Shown: positions 9,436 through 21,670, numbered from the stretch's first letter. The stretch is DNA of 64,000 bases from Plutella xylostella (GCF_932276165.1 NC_064004.1:1622001-1686000), one strand, 5' to 3'. The notes: generated by a model from the sequence alone, not told the origin. A program made the numbers and translations.

Positions 9436-12400
9436 ATGTCTTCAGCGTTCAAATTTCGGCTTCTCTTTCGGGATTTGGCCGCGATGAGGATGTGGGGGCT
9501 TTGGTCGAGGAGCTACCTGCTCAGTACAGTGGCCAAAAGGTGTAGAAAAGACCGGTTTTTAGAAATTTTTCAAGTTTTTCGTCAGACCTTTTTGAGGCCT
9601 AAAAGGACCCTTCTGCTGTCGGGTACAGCTGCGTACCACCGCTCAGATGACTATGATGAGGATGCGTTTGGAGCCTGCAACGCTGACATTACTGATGAAT
9701 TTTTAGAGGTAACTTTGAGTATGTTGGTCTAAGTGAAAAGTTATGGAATAATCCCCAAGGTTACGAGGTGATTCTGATAACAGAAGATGTCGCTAATACA
9801 TCTTGTTTATTTACTTTCTAAGATTATGTAAAGATTTCTAAGTATCTGATGGACACAAGGTCCATACATATTGAGTATGTATACCAACAACTTATAATTC
9901 AAATTAAACTCCAAACTTTTACTTAAAATAATATATTTGTTTTGATTTTATGACCTTCAAAGCTCTTTACTTTTTTTTATAAATTTATTTATAATGTACA
10001 TTAAATACTAATCCTTTATAATCTCATAAAAATATTCACACCAATTTGTTTTAAAAAATTTTCCCAAACTTATTTGTAATTGAAATAAAATCCCCATATT
10101 TCAGCATTTAATAACGGATCTAGACTATGTGGATGTGCTGGTGCAACAGACGCTGTACTGCCAGCGCTGCGGGAAGCGCCTCGTGCTGGAGAAAAAGATG
10201 TCGGGGATCAGCTACTGCCGGTATGTATTTTGATTCAAACTTAATGGACTATTGAAATGGCAAAGAAACAGTTTTATGTAAAATGCATAAGGTGGAAAAA
10301 AAATAGTTTTTTAGACAGAGCTACAAATATTTTTCACATTGTAAATTTTTCATCCTCATGCCGAACTACCTACCAAAGTTATTACCTACTACTTTCTAAA
10401 CTTACTAAATGGAGCATGCTACATTTTGTCAGGACTTTTTTGCTAAGTTATCACAACCTGTACTAAAATATCCCTGCACTGCAGGTAAAGTTAAATAATA
10501 ATAATATCTTAATTAAGCTACAGTTTTGTATAAAAAACAAAACTGTATCTAAACTAATATCAAAATTTATGGTAGAAAGAAAGGGGGCCCTTTGCCCAGC
10601 AATAAAAAAACAAATAGGCTAAATACCATCTAACTTAGCATCCCATCATGAATATTTCAGCTGCGACAAGCCGCTCCGGGGCCCCACTCCAGACGAGGGC
10701 TGGGAGCCGTTCCTAGAGGCCGAAGATGTTGTCATCTGGAGAAGGGAGTACAAGCGCGGGAAGGGACTGTATGCATATAAAGGTATGTGTAGAGGTAGTA
10801 AGGAAATATGTATATTCAACCTACCTGCTAAAGACAAACTGAATACCTAAATAAAAAATATACCATAAAAGACTTAAAATTTGCAACTTGTGAACATCTG
10901 GTTGTAACAATATGGGGAATTCACAAATAGGTACATACACCTTTTTCAGCAAAAGTTGTACAAAATGAATAATTTTCTTTCTACCACCCTTTCATATTTA
11001 AAATTTCATTATCACAAATAAAAGGAGATTGCATAATTTTAGATAATGTTTTTATTTAAGCTCTAGACTCTGAAAAAGATACCTACTTGTGATTATCTTA
11101 TGGTTATGGTATACAACTGATTTATTACTATGTACAGTCAGTTTCATAATACACTTTTGTTTACTTGTCAAGTAATCATCAATGTTTGAATGAATTAATA
11201 GGCGGCTTGTGAGTTTGATAAGATACAAATGTGTAAAGCTACTTATGAAACTGACTGTACATTGTAATAAATAAGTGTTATTAAATATATTGCATTTCTA
11301 AGCCGTACATTTTAATAATGTATGCTTTGATTTATTATAACTTAGTTGCAGCAATAAAGATTATTTTACTATCAACAAATAGATATTACCAACCAAGATA
11401 AAATATTTTATAAGTATTACAAGATATTACAGACAACTTCTTTCTTTTGATAATCCGACAGCATAGCTTGTTCGGATTAGCGAGACTATATAAATATTTA
11501 ATGTACTTTTTTTAAAACAAAACACAACACTGACTGCTTTGATAATCCGCCATGGGTAGCGCATATTCGGATTAACGAGACCTGTGTTTTTTACTAATAA
11601 ACTTCTAATAAACAAAACCACTAACCCGTCACCCTCCAACAGTATACGGCCGCTACAACGAGCTTCAAGCAGAACACTTCGCGTCTATCCAACTCGACGT
11701 GGACTACCGTCGCACGTGGGACGACGCGGCGGCGGCGCTGGCCGTGGTGCAGGAGCGCGCGCGCGGCGTGCCCGGCCAGGCGCTGCTGCACTGGGAGGTC
11801 GTTTGGCCGGTCAGTTGTACAAAGCTTAACTTTTATCTGTTAACCTTAATTTTGCAGATTATAAAGTGCTCGGATTGTCCTCTACAAGATTTACACAGTT
11901 GCTTATAAAGTTTCTTTGAATCTTAATTGGGCGGATTATCGAAGTGTCCGGATTGTCATAAGCACGGTTTAGTAACTAAAAAGTTTGAATTTAGAAATGT
12001 ATTTAAAAGTTCGTAACATTACTGTCCTGTTTAAAACTTTCGTGGATACCTACTTGCATTATTTTATTTTTTGACCGAATTACCGCAATTACCTAATAAT
12101 TAGGGTTCCGGATTAACGAAACCACACCGTATATTCATTATTTGACAAAACGGAAACCTAACAAAATCTGAAGTATACAATACTGATAACATTCTAACCT
12201 CTATTTCCTGCTACCCACAGAGGGATGACCCAACGGGGACCCTAACCTAACCTCTGAAAGTTCAAAGACACCACACACAACACAACTTAATCTCTATTCC
12301 TACCACCCACAGAGGTTATTCACAAACCGCGATTACGTGTACCTGCGGCGTCACAAGCAGTTCACACTCGCGACCAACTCGCGCCACCGGGACAGCATCA

Positions 12401-15400
12401 TCCGCGCGCTGCCCAAGGCCAGGAAGGTATGTCCACTCATATTTACAGCAGAGTCGCGCTAATCCGAACAAAATTTTTTATATTTGCTGGATTGTAAAGG
12501 TTGTCAGATTTGTGAGTTGTTTTTTTTTTGCGAGCGTTTTTTTTAAATTTAAATATTAATCACAGTTAAAGTGTCTATCACACTTTAAAGTTAATTTTTT
12601 TATTGAATTAAGTACAAAATAGGCCTTTTTACGAAGGCTCTTTATGTCAATAATATCTTTAATAAAGTTACGACATGTTTAGAGTCTGATGATGTCTATT
12701 TAACCCTCGCTGCCCAAGCTATGTTTTGCACCATGTGTGAACACATTTAGTTTCATAATATTTTTTTGTATGGTAAACTTTATACCTTTTATTTATCTTC
12801 ATTCCATTCTAGAAGGACCGAGAGTCATCCAGAAGCAGCGGTCGGCACAGCGAAGAGCGCGAGAATGTTCACTCGCGGGCCAAGAGACGAGCGCTGGAGG
12901 AGGAGGCGCGGGGGGCTACGGATGAACCGCAGGTGAGAATAGAGAGGTGGTTGTTGAGAATCAGTAGTTGGAGCTGGCTAATTGAGTATAGACAGTTGGT
13001 TGGTGAAAATTTAGAAGTGGCCTGTGAGGATTGTCAGTTCATAATTTAGTAGTTGCTAGTTGGCAAGGGGGAATATAATGTAGTTGAAAGATTAATGCAG
13101 TATAGGTGAACTGTTTCGGTTTGGAAATTTCACTTAAAAAATAGTTCTAAATTCTATTTTAGTTGGTCCAAAATCGCTTTTAATAGAACATGAATTAAAT
13201 CATTTTAATTGTACCTTAAAACATTATTATGTGGGCAATAGAAACTGTTCTATAAATAAACAAACATGCAATAAAAACTGATGATTTGATTTCTATTTTC
13301 GCAGGAGAAAGTGAACCGAGTTTTCGTGATAGTTTCCCGCTCTTGCCAGAGCCCGCTCGTGCCGGAGTACAAGCACACGGTGCGGGTGCAGGAGTACTGG
13401 AGCCACATGATCGTCAGGACTATAGATGGCGCTGATGAGGTCAGTTTACCTATTCATTCTGTTATTAATTAATATATTGAATCAATCTTTTAGGGCCACT
13501 TGCAGAAACATATTAAATCTAGATTTAGTGTCAAATCTCGATTTAAGAATCAGGTCAGTCCATATAAAATTTGACACTAAATCGAGATTTAACACTAAAT
13601 CTAGATTTAATATGTTTAAATCTAGATTTAATATGTTTCTGCAAGTGGCCCTTAGTGATTGAAGGTGTGAAACAAAAGTCCCTTGTTCTTCATACTAATG
13701 TTTTACTACTAGCAATGTAGAAAGAACAAATATCGTTAGTACAAAACCGGGTAATGTAGTAAGAAACTTTTGATCTTTGCGATGTGCAACTGGTTCCATT
13801 ACAGTTAGCTAACTAGGTACCTACTAAGAAGTGCAAAAATACTTTCTTAATTAGCCTAATTTCTCCAAATGACCCTTTTGCCTTAGTCTGACCGATCGGA
13901 CCTTGTGCACTCATAGATTAAATTCAAAATACAACCCTTAAAGAAACTTAATAAAATAATCAGATATACCGTGAAAGACTGTCAAAAATCCATAGGCACT
14001 CATACTCATTTATCTATCTATCTATCTCCCAACAGCTAGGCATGGAATACGTGCTAACGTACTTCGACGACGGCGGCATGGGCGGCATGCCGAGCGGCGT
14101 GGCGGCGTGGGCGACGGGCCGCGCCGCGCCCGCCTTCTTAGCCAGGATGAGACGGGCCACTGGAGACTATCAGGAGTACTTGGATAAAGAGGCACCGGTG
14201 AGTATATTCACCACGTTATGGAGGGTTATGGAGGGGGCGAGAAGCAGCGCAAAAAATCGGTCCAATATATTTTGTAGATAAGGAAGTACACGCTGCGGAT
14301 CTCTCTCTTCATTGTTATCTAAAGAAACAGATATATAGATAGATGGTGTCATGTGTGATAGCTACCTACCTATCTATCCATCCGTCTATTACATAGATAG
14401 ATAGGTATAGGCGGCATGGGCGGCATGCCGAGTGGCGTGGCGGCGTGGGCGACGCGCCGCGCCGCGCCCGCCTTCCTCGCACGGATGAGACGCGCCACTG
14501 GAGACTATCAGGAGTACCTTGATAAGGAGGCTCCGGTGAGTATATTCACCACATTATGGAGGGTTATGGAAGGAACGAGAAGCAGCGGAAAAAACGGCTC
14601 AAATAGCTCCAATAGGGTTTATAGGACCTATCGCAGATTATGCAAAAGTGCAGCGGGCCGAATTGTCATAACATACACGCTGCGGCTGTCACAATGAATC
14701 ACATTCTTTATTGTAACTTCTAACTACGGCGTCATCTATCTATCCATCTGTATAATTGGTGAAATACCTATGGAATGACTAGCTAATAAGCCAACCAGGC
14801 TCACGCCAGAAAGCCAGACGCATTGTCATATAACATGCCCGCATTCCTCGCGCGGATGAAGCGGCACTGGGGACTACCAGGAGTATCTGGATAAAGTAGC
14901 TCCGGTGAGTTTTGCAATACTTCTGCAGGTATATTCTCCACATTATGGAGGGGCGTGGAATGAAAAGCAGCAAAGCTGAACTTTACCAGACTTAATTTCA
15001 AAAATCCATTTACATTTGATTTCCATTTGTACATATACCTACCCATTATGTCCAATATGTTTTTTTGTTAATAATCTGTTTGTTTTTTTGTTGCATGCTT
15101 TAATGTTTTTGTTTTATGTTTTGTTTTCAGAATAGACCCCCGTTTTTTAAGAACCCTTCCGACAATAGCTCTAAAAATGACAATGTTGATGCTAGCCAAA
15201 CCACAGTGGTGAGATTCCTGATTCTATCTATCTTTGAAAAGTTATATACATTAGAGCCTCGGTAATCCGAAACCCCCAAAAATCTGGGAAATCTCAATAT
15301 GTCCGGATTGTCATCTGTATATATTTTATTCATAATGCAAGTTGATTGACGACAGCTAGACGGTACTATGGTGGTAAGCACTAGTTACTCCGCTAACGCA

Positions 15401-17442
15401 TATCGCAATCCATTTTTTGTTCGGATTACCACGATTACTTAAAAATAAGGATCCGGATTAGCGAGGCTCTACTGTATTTCCATAAGTGTTTTTTTTTTAA
15501 AGTTAAAACTGCCCTTCTAATCCTAAAACTGCTAAAATTTGTACAGTTAGTATGTGTCGTTTGTATAAACTTTTTACCTTATGTTGGCCGGTGAGTCAAA
15601 TAAATTTCCTATGATTCAAATAAAGGTCAAATATTATTGTGGTTGAAAATTTATTTAAAATCACTTTATTTAAAATACCTTAAATAACTTATTTTGGGGT
15701 TGATTTTGTTTTTACTATAATAAAGCGATGTAAAACTATTGAATAAGAATATAAAAAAATACATGCATATTCCCTTTTTGTAGCTGCTAACTAACAATTG
15801 AAAGTTGACAGGAGAAATGCCCTGTTCATGGCAACTCAAAACTTGCAAAATACCAACCAATGTTTTTTTCTACTGCCAAAATACTACAAACAAAACATTT
15901 CTCCCCCAAATCGAAATTAGAGCAAAAGAAAGAAATTAAAAACTTCTTTTACTTTGAATTTATTACAAACTAGCTGTTCCCGCGCGCTTCGCTTTGTCTT
16001 AAAAAGGTTTCCCGTGGAGATTCCGGGATAAAAAGTAGCCTATGTTCTTTCCCATATGTATACCAAAACATTCAATTTCGTTCAGTAGTTTTGACGTGAA
16101 AGAGTAACAGACAGACAGACAGACACAGTTACTTTCGCATTTATAATATTAGTTAGGAGCCGTCTAAAGTTGTAATAACTTAAACATACGTAATAGTAAC
16201 TGGCGTTATAAGTTGAGCTATGATAATTTATATTACAGACGGATAGCACGATTGACGACGTCACAACGCCAACCAATGAATGCACTACCGAACCGGAAAC
16301 GGAAGTCAAAGATCCAACCGGAAGTGAAACGAGTAACACAGCAATTACAGAAACTAACGAAGATATCTCCACTAATGTCCCAGTTGAGACAGTCATCGAA
16401 GAAAAACCACCAGAAGTAATAGACGTCGAGACAGAAGCAGAAGTCGAAATAAAACATGCAAAAGTCCAAACAAAATTAAGCGATAAAGAACCGTCGATAC
16501 CAATTTGTTCGGAAGACGAAGAAAAACCTAAGAAAAAAGCGAAAAAGACAAAAGTACGCCCAATAAGCAGTGACCAAGATATAGCAGAAAATAGTGCCCT
16601 GTTGTTAGACAGCAAAAAGCCACGGAAAGACAAAATCGATCCGGCACAGGTCACTCCGCTAGTCATTGAAAGCAATGAAGATATCGCGGGCAAAGTTGGC
16701 AAAAAAATGGGCAAAGTCGATAAAAAATTGGGCAAAAGGGGAAGAACAGAGGAGAAATTGGAGGAAATCCTTGGTGACAACGAACCGGTGATAGAAGACG
16801 CGAGTGCGAGTGATAAAGATGCGGAAAGCTGGCAAAGTGATGACACGATAGCACAAAAAAGTCAAAATAGCAGTTTATCTAATGAAACGGTGAGTGTTAC
16901 CAGTTATACAGTGTGTTGTTTTTCGGACCCGACAAACTTTAAGGGTGGATTCTACGATTCTTCTTTTTTCTCGATGAAAATATTCTTAGGATCCACCCTT
17001 AAAGTTTGTCGGGTCCGAAAAACAACACACTGTATAATACATGTTATTACATTTGCAGTTAGAGTAATAGTATGAAACACGATGGGGAGAATATCAGAAT
17101 ATCATGATTTCGTCAGTCGTTTTATAATATACATTATACAATACAGGTGTTACAATTACGGTAATACATTTAAAAGTCACGTGCAAAACGTGCACGGTCA
17201 TTTATTAAAAATCATCAACAATGCAAAAACTCCAAATTCGTAGAACTAAAGTTGTTCAGAATGACCCACTGAGTCATACTATACCACTTTTGCAATATGT
17301 TAGCTGGACTATAACATCTAACCATCTCTTTCTTTCGCAGGAAAACGCCAGCGGGCAAGAAGGAGACGACACTATAGACGAAGCGACGCAAACCAAAGGT
17401 GCCTGGTATCGCTATTTGTATCCCTTTTACTATTTCATATGA
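9436..17442 (+). CDS. STARD7: STARD7-like START-domain lipid transfer protein, 11 exons
   Basis: Exons are 9436-9708, 10105-10220, 10661-10782, 11643-11809, 12313-12426, 12813-12932, 13305-13439, 14036-14197, 15131-15208, 16239-16889 and 17341-17442, joining in phase to 679 aa. The family carries phosphatidylcholine to mitochondria. The N-terminus is Arg/Lys-rich with few acidic residues for about 70 residues, which suits mitochondrial targeting. The START domain (about 143-400) has family-typical runs such as [20 protein letters not shown] and [12 protein letters not shown]. Oddities: a possible zinc knuckle C110-x2-C113-x15-C129-x-C131, a charged insert of about 65 residues (240-304) inside START, and a 250-residue Glu/Lys/Thr-rich tail. 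ATG 9436 has G at -3. An in-frame ATG at 9241 would add 65 residues but looks like 5' UTR. The last exon is uncertain, as an alternative lies at 18637-18683. Confidence 0.9.
11135..11257. mobile_element. TA-flanked MITE in STARD7 intron 3
   Basis: Terminal inverted repeats CAGTCAGTTTCATAA and inverse, flanked by TA on both sides, about 123 bp. Mariner-type target site. Confidence 0.8.
11427..12130. repeat. Degenerate copies of a TIR family with CGGATTAGCGAG words
   Basis: Introns 3 and 4 of STARD7 hold several words like TTCGGATTAGCGAGAC, GATTATCGAAGTGTCCGGAT and CCGGATTAACGAAACC, matching the ends of the complete element at 15249-15474. Boundaries are not clear, and exon 4 (11643-11809) interrupts the range. 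Confidence 0.5.
13494..13651. mobile_element. Palindromic MITE in STARD7 intron 7
   Basis: Same family as 7547-7682: GGGCCACTTGCAGAAACATA at the left and its inverse at the right, with an internal partial duplication of the tctagatttaatatgtt arm near 13610-13640. Confidence 0.8.
14411..14534 (+). pseudogene. Decayed tandem copy of STARD7 exon 8 (copy 2)
   Basis: This repeats the 3' three quarters of exon 8 (from the GGMGGMPSG codons to the donor) and about 60 bp of the following intron with few changes. The 5' part is gone. The upstream ag at the break would put the copy out of frame with exon 8 (phase 0), so it should not be used as an exon. GATA/TATC microsatellite stretches flank it. Confidence 0.75.
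14836..14904 (+). pseudogene. Decayed tandem copy of STARD7 exon 8 (copy 3)
   Basis: This repeats only the last part of exon 8 (PAFLARM onward) and its donor. A small deletion shifts the frame and brings in a stop (ctggataaa). The intron words attatggagggg and gaaaagcagc after it confirm origin from the same duplicated unit. Confidence 0.7.
15249..15474. mobile_element. TA-flanked MITE in STARD7 intron 9
   Basis: Left end CATTAGAGCCTCGGTAATCC and right end the inverse of CAGTAGAGCCTCGCTAATCC, with TA on both sides. Inside is the word TGTCCGGATTGTCATC, shared with degenerate copies at 11427-12130 and near 12450. Confidence 0.75.
15970..16158 (-). mobile_element. Lep1-type non-autonomous Helitron in STARD7 intron 9
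   Basis: Minus-strand copy, 3' CTAG end at 15970 and 5' TCCTAACTAATATT end at 16158, ending about 80 bp before exon 10. Confidence 0.8.
16909..17032. mobile_element. Perfect-arm hairpin MITE in STARD7 intron 10
   Basis: Arms of about 44 bp are identical (ends CAGTGTGTTGTTTTTCGGAC), loop about 35 bp, TA on both sides. It starts 20 bp after the exon 10 donor. The arm identity suggests a recent insertion. Confidence 0.85.
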
Positions 17443-17607
17443 CCTCCCAATGACACTGTCAGAGGTTTTGACAGTTGATTCAAAATGGCGCCCCAAATTC
17501 GTTGTGTGATTAAGATTTTGACAGTAGTTGTGTTACGTAAAATCGGTCTTATTTCGTTTCACGGTGCGTAGAATATTATGTTATTTGCGCCGCAAAAAAA
17601 TAGCATA

Positions 17608-17840
17608 CAGGTGGAATTTCAAATTAAAAATCAAATCTAGGCCTCGAGTGCGAGTTTTTTCACCTATCGATAAGTGAACTCGAAACGCAAATTTGTATGG
17701 CGCGGGAGACACGCCACCTAGCGGTAAGTAGCTGTACTAGCTCCGCGCTATACAAATCTGCGTTTTCGATTTCACTTCTCGATAGGTAAAAAAACTCGCA
17801 CACGAGGTCCTGACATTCACTGGTAAAATGTGCCATCCTG
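17608..17840. mobile_element. TA-flanked MITE after STARD7
   Basis: Ends CAGGTGGAATTTCA and inverse of CAGGATGGCACATTTT, flanked by TA. A long inner palindrome (cctcgagtgcgagtttttt and its inverse) spans 17641-17810. Confidence 0.7.
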
Positions 17841-17980
17841 TATTTAACACACAAAATTTTATGTTTACACCGAAGTTACCTCAATACTCGAGAACTACTA
17901 TTTGGTTTTGAGTTTAGCACAACACTTCTTATTGATTTATTTATAGTTACTGAACAAACATCATAAAAGGTTTTCTATCT

Positions 17981-18133
17981 TAAAGTCTGTTTCTCAGTTA
18001 CTAAATCGACAGATTCTGAACGGTTCATCAACAGTCGATTGTCCCGCGATTTAGTGACGTATCGTTATATCGACTATTGATAAACAGTTCAGAATCTGTC
18101 AATTTAGTATCTGAGATTAAAAAACAGACTTTA
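17981..18133. mobile_element. Palindromic MITE
   Basis: TAAAGTCTGTTTCTCAG at the left and its inverse at the right, with an inner arm ACAGATTCTGAACGGTTCAT. A shortened copy lies at 20800-20905. Confidence 0.7.
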
Positions 18134-18297
18134 GCCGATATTCGACCACGCGGCCAATCTCTACGTCTACAGGTTTGATAGTTTTTTTTTCACACTTACA
18201 AAGTGGCGCTTCTAGCGGAAACTATCATGAAACTTTTGACAGATAATGTATGCGTTTAGGCGCCTCTTTGTTGTATGCGAGAAAACGTAAACATATA

Positions 18298-18558
18298 CAG
18301 GGTGTTGCAAAAAGGGTATACTAAGCCGAAACCAGCATGTGCAGCATGTTATATCTAAGCCCGAATCTAAAATCAGAATGTCAAAATTTGCGAAAAAAAA
18401 ACATTCTCCATAGTAAAAAGTCACGAGACCAACTAAGTTTCTATGGCAAATGTTTTATTTTTATACGGATTTTGAAATTCTGATTTCAGTTTCGGGCTTA
18501 GTTATAACATGCTGCACATGCTGATTTCGGCTTAGTATACCCTTTTTGTAACATCCTG
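18298..18558. mobile_element. TIR MITE (gttgcaaaaagggtata family), copy 2
   Basis: CAGGGTGTTGCAAAAAGGGT at the left, inverse at the right with small changes, flanked by TA, with inner arms around gcagcatgttata. Same family as 3036-3221. Confidence 0.8.
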
Positions 18559-18636
18559 TATAGTTTTCGACAAACTATCAAACCTGTAACAACATACCAT
18601 TTTATAGTCACTAATGCGTATTTAAACCCGTTTCAG

Positions 18637-18683
18637 ATGAAAGAAATGAGTATGACAATCTATACTTCGATTATATTTGCTGA
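18637..18683 (+). CDS. Possible alternative last exon of STARD7
   Basis: An acceptor (cccgtttcag) opens a short frame that stays in phase if exon 11 is spliced at the weak donor AAAG/GTGCCT near 17398. It ends in a TGA after about 15 codons, and an AATAAA follows 82 bp later. If used, it replaces the hydrophobic ending [12 protein letters not shown] by an acidic, Tyr-rich one. Splice signals are the only support. Confidence 0.35.
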
Positions 18684-18764
18684 AAACGATTTATATATAA
18701 ACATAGAAAAATCTAAACAAGAATAAGTAATTCTTAGTATTAAATATTTATTGAAGTAAAATCG

Positions 18765-18770
18765 AATAAA
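18765..18770 (+). terminator. Poly(A) signal, probably of STARD7
   Basis: AATAAA in gaataaaaatac, downstream of both candidate STARD7 stop codons and before the next repeat. Confidence 0.45.
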
Positions 18771-19059
18771 AATACTTTCGTTACATACGTTTTTTTCTTT
18801 GTAGACTTTGTTGTAAATGACCAGCAATTAGGGCCAGTTCATAATAAATAAAAAAAAAGACTTTTATTGTGACTTTAGTTTGCAGAAAGTCTTTAAAATG
18901 TAATGTTTATTTTTATAAAATCATTATGAAATGAACAGGAATAAGGATTATGAAGATAAAGTTTTCTATCAAAAGCGATGAAATTCTAAACTAGGCACGC
19001 AGGCCAGTCAGTATAATAAGGTATTCTTTTTTATCAAAATGTATTTCTATGGTGTTACA

Positions 19060-19250
19060 TCCTAACTAATATTATAAATGCGAAAGTAACTGTGTCTGTC
19101 TGTTACACTTTCGCGCCAAAACTACTGAACGGATTTGAATGAAATTTGCTATACATATGGTCTAGAACCTGAGAAAGAACATAGGCTACTTTTTATCCCG
19201 GAATTCCCATGGGAAAACTTTTTAAGGCAAAGCGAAGCGGGAACAGCTAT
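19060..19250 (+). mobile_element. Lep1-type non-autonomous Helitron copy
   Basis: Starts TCCTAACTAATATTATAAAT and ends GGGAACAGCTAT. The terminal CTAG is changed to CTAT and the GTCT array is short. Confidence 0.75.
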
Positions 19251-20217
19251 AAAAAATATATTTTGATACAACAACCTAAAACTTGAAATTAGATAGCTCA
19301 ATAAAATACTGATGAAGAGTACAAAATAGATTAAATTGATAAGTAGCATCATTTAAGGCTGTAACTCAAGCTCACTAGCGCCGCCAATAGGGAGAAAAAC
19401 TAAAAGCTAATCACAGATGGCGCCTTAGGCGACTGTGCCTAATTCCCCAGTTCTAATTGGTTGGTTCAGTCGCCATTTTTTCTCCCCAACAATGTAATTG
19501 GTCAGAACCTGAAAGGCACACTCGCTGGTGCTGCCAAAGTTTCATTTGTTTTTCTTCCCCATTGAAAAACAATGATAACTTCTGTTTATAAGCGTAAAAA
19601 CTCTTTCGGGAAAACCCAAAACTGTTAGGAAAATCGTCCAGCTTAATACATTATATTACAACCTACATCCTATAAAATAGATATACTTACTAAATAAATA
19701 TACATAATATTAAAACACTGCCGTGACACAAAATAAATTAGACATATTTTTGAACTTACCTATAAACTGAGTATGTTGGTACATAGCCAAAGATTGTAGT
19801 GTAAGTAAGTACCTAGTTTTGATTTTATGTTGAAGCTATTAAAATATTATATAAAGGGCTGGGCATTATGTTTTATACTGTTTTGATAATTTAATTTAGG
19901 TATCTTGTCTATAGAACTACTTACAACAAATGCACTTTTAAAATTTTTATTTACAAAATCATAAAGCACCATATTAAAAAAAAACTAATTAACTTTAGAC
20001 AGCAGGGTTTAGTCAATATTTTTTAACAAAATCAAAAGTAGGTTTTTATAACTTTTGGTAATAGAACAAACTTTTTGTAAGATTTTGTAACAAATTAAGT
20101 TTGCTTGTTATATTATTATGACAACTAGTGCTAATCATTTTGAAGCGGCGAAAAGGGAACTAACCAAACTGTCAATTGTAAGTACTTATAGGTTTATGAT
20201 TGATTAGTTGATAACTA

Positions 20218-20452
20218 CACCCACGGGCAATGAAATAGTTCCACTCACAAAATTCCGACAGAAAACGACGTCAATTTTTTCAAAAATTTAATTTAAAATT
20301 TTAACAAGCTATTAACGTTTTTAGTTGGTAATATCCTGATGCTCCGTTAAATGTACTTCAATGTTGCAGAAGGAGTCATTAAGCTAGCCTTTTCCGTTTT
20401 TAGGAGTAATTTGGTGATTTTCTCAGTGGAACCTTTTCATTGCCCGTGAGTG
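20218..20452. mobile_element. TA-flanked MITE
   Basis: CACCCACGGGCAATGAAA at the left and TTTTCATTGCCCGTGAGTG at the right, with TA on both sides. About 235 bp, non-coding. Confidence 0.75.
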
Positions 20453-20799
20453 TATTATTTTTATGAAGTATAATCTTCACTTACCTATAAAACTGTAAAA
20501 ATTAGAAATATAAGTAGGTGTAAGAACAATAACTAGATACTATAAAAATATATTTACCTTAGAATTAGACATACCCAAGTTTATGGCTTGACTTTTTAAG
20601 AGTATTTATGCTTTAATTATTTAATCCGTAAAATCTGTTTTAGTTAATCGCTCACTGTAGTTGGTATGTCAAATTGTTCAAAATGACAAGTTATGTGACC
20701 CTCTTTCCGCATACCATACCACTTTAGCTGTATAGCGCTGTAAAGCCTGTCAAATTCATACGAGATATGTCACTTTTAAACACCTGTCGAATGTACCTA

Positions 20800-20905
20800 A
20801 AGTCTGTATTTTAATGTCAGATACTAAATTGACAGATTCTGAACGGTTCATCAACAGTCGATTGTCCTGCTGTCGACAATCACAATCTGTCAATTTAGTA
20901 TCCTA
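20800..20905. mobile_element. Internally shortened MITE copy
   Basis: Shares TACTAAATTGACAGATTCTG, acggttcatcaacagtcgattgtcc and the right arm with 17981-18133, but has lost part of the middle. Confidence 0.6.
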
Positions 20906-21423
20906 ATAAAAAAGCTTCGCTTTTTGAGATGTTGGTACGACTGCAATTTTACGGATTAAAAAAATTGCGGACGGAAAATAACGAAATTGTGTTTAAATGT
21001 AGAAATAGATGTAGTCGCACACACAATGCAATATTAGCGCTTATGTAGCACGTAGTGGGGTTGTGAATTCATTAATAGATTATATGAAATTTTATTCAGA
21101 AGTAGGTAACTACTTACCTATTTTGAATAATATCCTTAGATATTTCTTCTATATAAATCTTCGCCAGTTATACAACTTTTAAGCAATCTACTGGTCTGCC
21201 TATTTAAAGTGAATTGTTGGCTTACCCTGGAAGATAATATGACAAACTTATAAAAAGTTATATTATACCTTTGTATAAAAAACATACATACAGAGGAATT
21301 GAGAACCTCCTCCTTTTTTTGGAGTTGGTTAACTATAAATGAGAAATATAGGTTTCACTAAATGTGGCAATGTACACTTTACCATCCTATCGGGGCCTTG
21401 CTTCATTCATTCATTCGATATAA

Positions 21424-21670
21424 TCCTAATCCTAACTATATATATATATACATATATATTATATATATATATATTATAATATACATATTATAAATGCGAA
21501 AGTAACTGTGTCTGTCTGTTACTCTTTCACGCCAAAACTACTGGACGGATTGGAATGAAATTTGGTATACATATGGTCTAGACCCTGACAAAGAACATAG
21601 GCTACTTTTTGTTCCGGAATTCCCACGGGAAAACTTTTTAAGGCGAAGCGAAGTTCGCGGGAACAGCCAG
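21424..21670 (+). mobile_element. Lep1-type Helitron with TA microsatellite expansion
   Basis: Begins TCCTAATCCTAACTA, then a TA-rich array of about 50 bp replaces the usual short spacer before TATAAATGCGAAAGTAACTG. It ends GGGAACAGCCAG, with the final CTAG mutated. Confidence 0.75.

Noticed and set aside
13426..13662. 78-codon ORF after STARD7 exon 7
   Set aside because: It consists of exon 7 end, donor and a palindromic MITE.
16082..16846. 254-codon minus-strand ORF opposite STARD7 exon 10
   Set aside because: It is the antisense of a Glu/Lys/Thr-rich coding exon; the Ser/Phe/Leu-rich translation has no domain, and the plus frame fits the splice structure.
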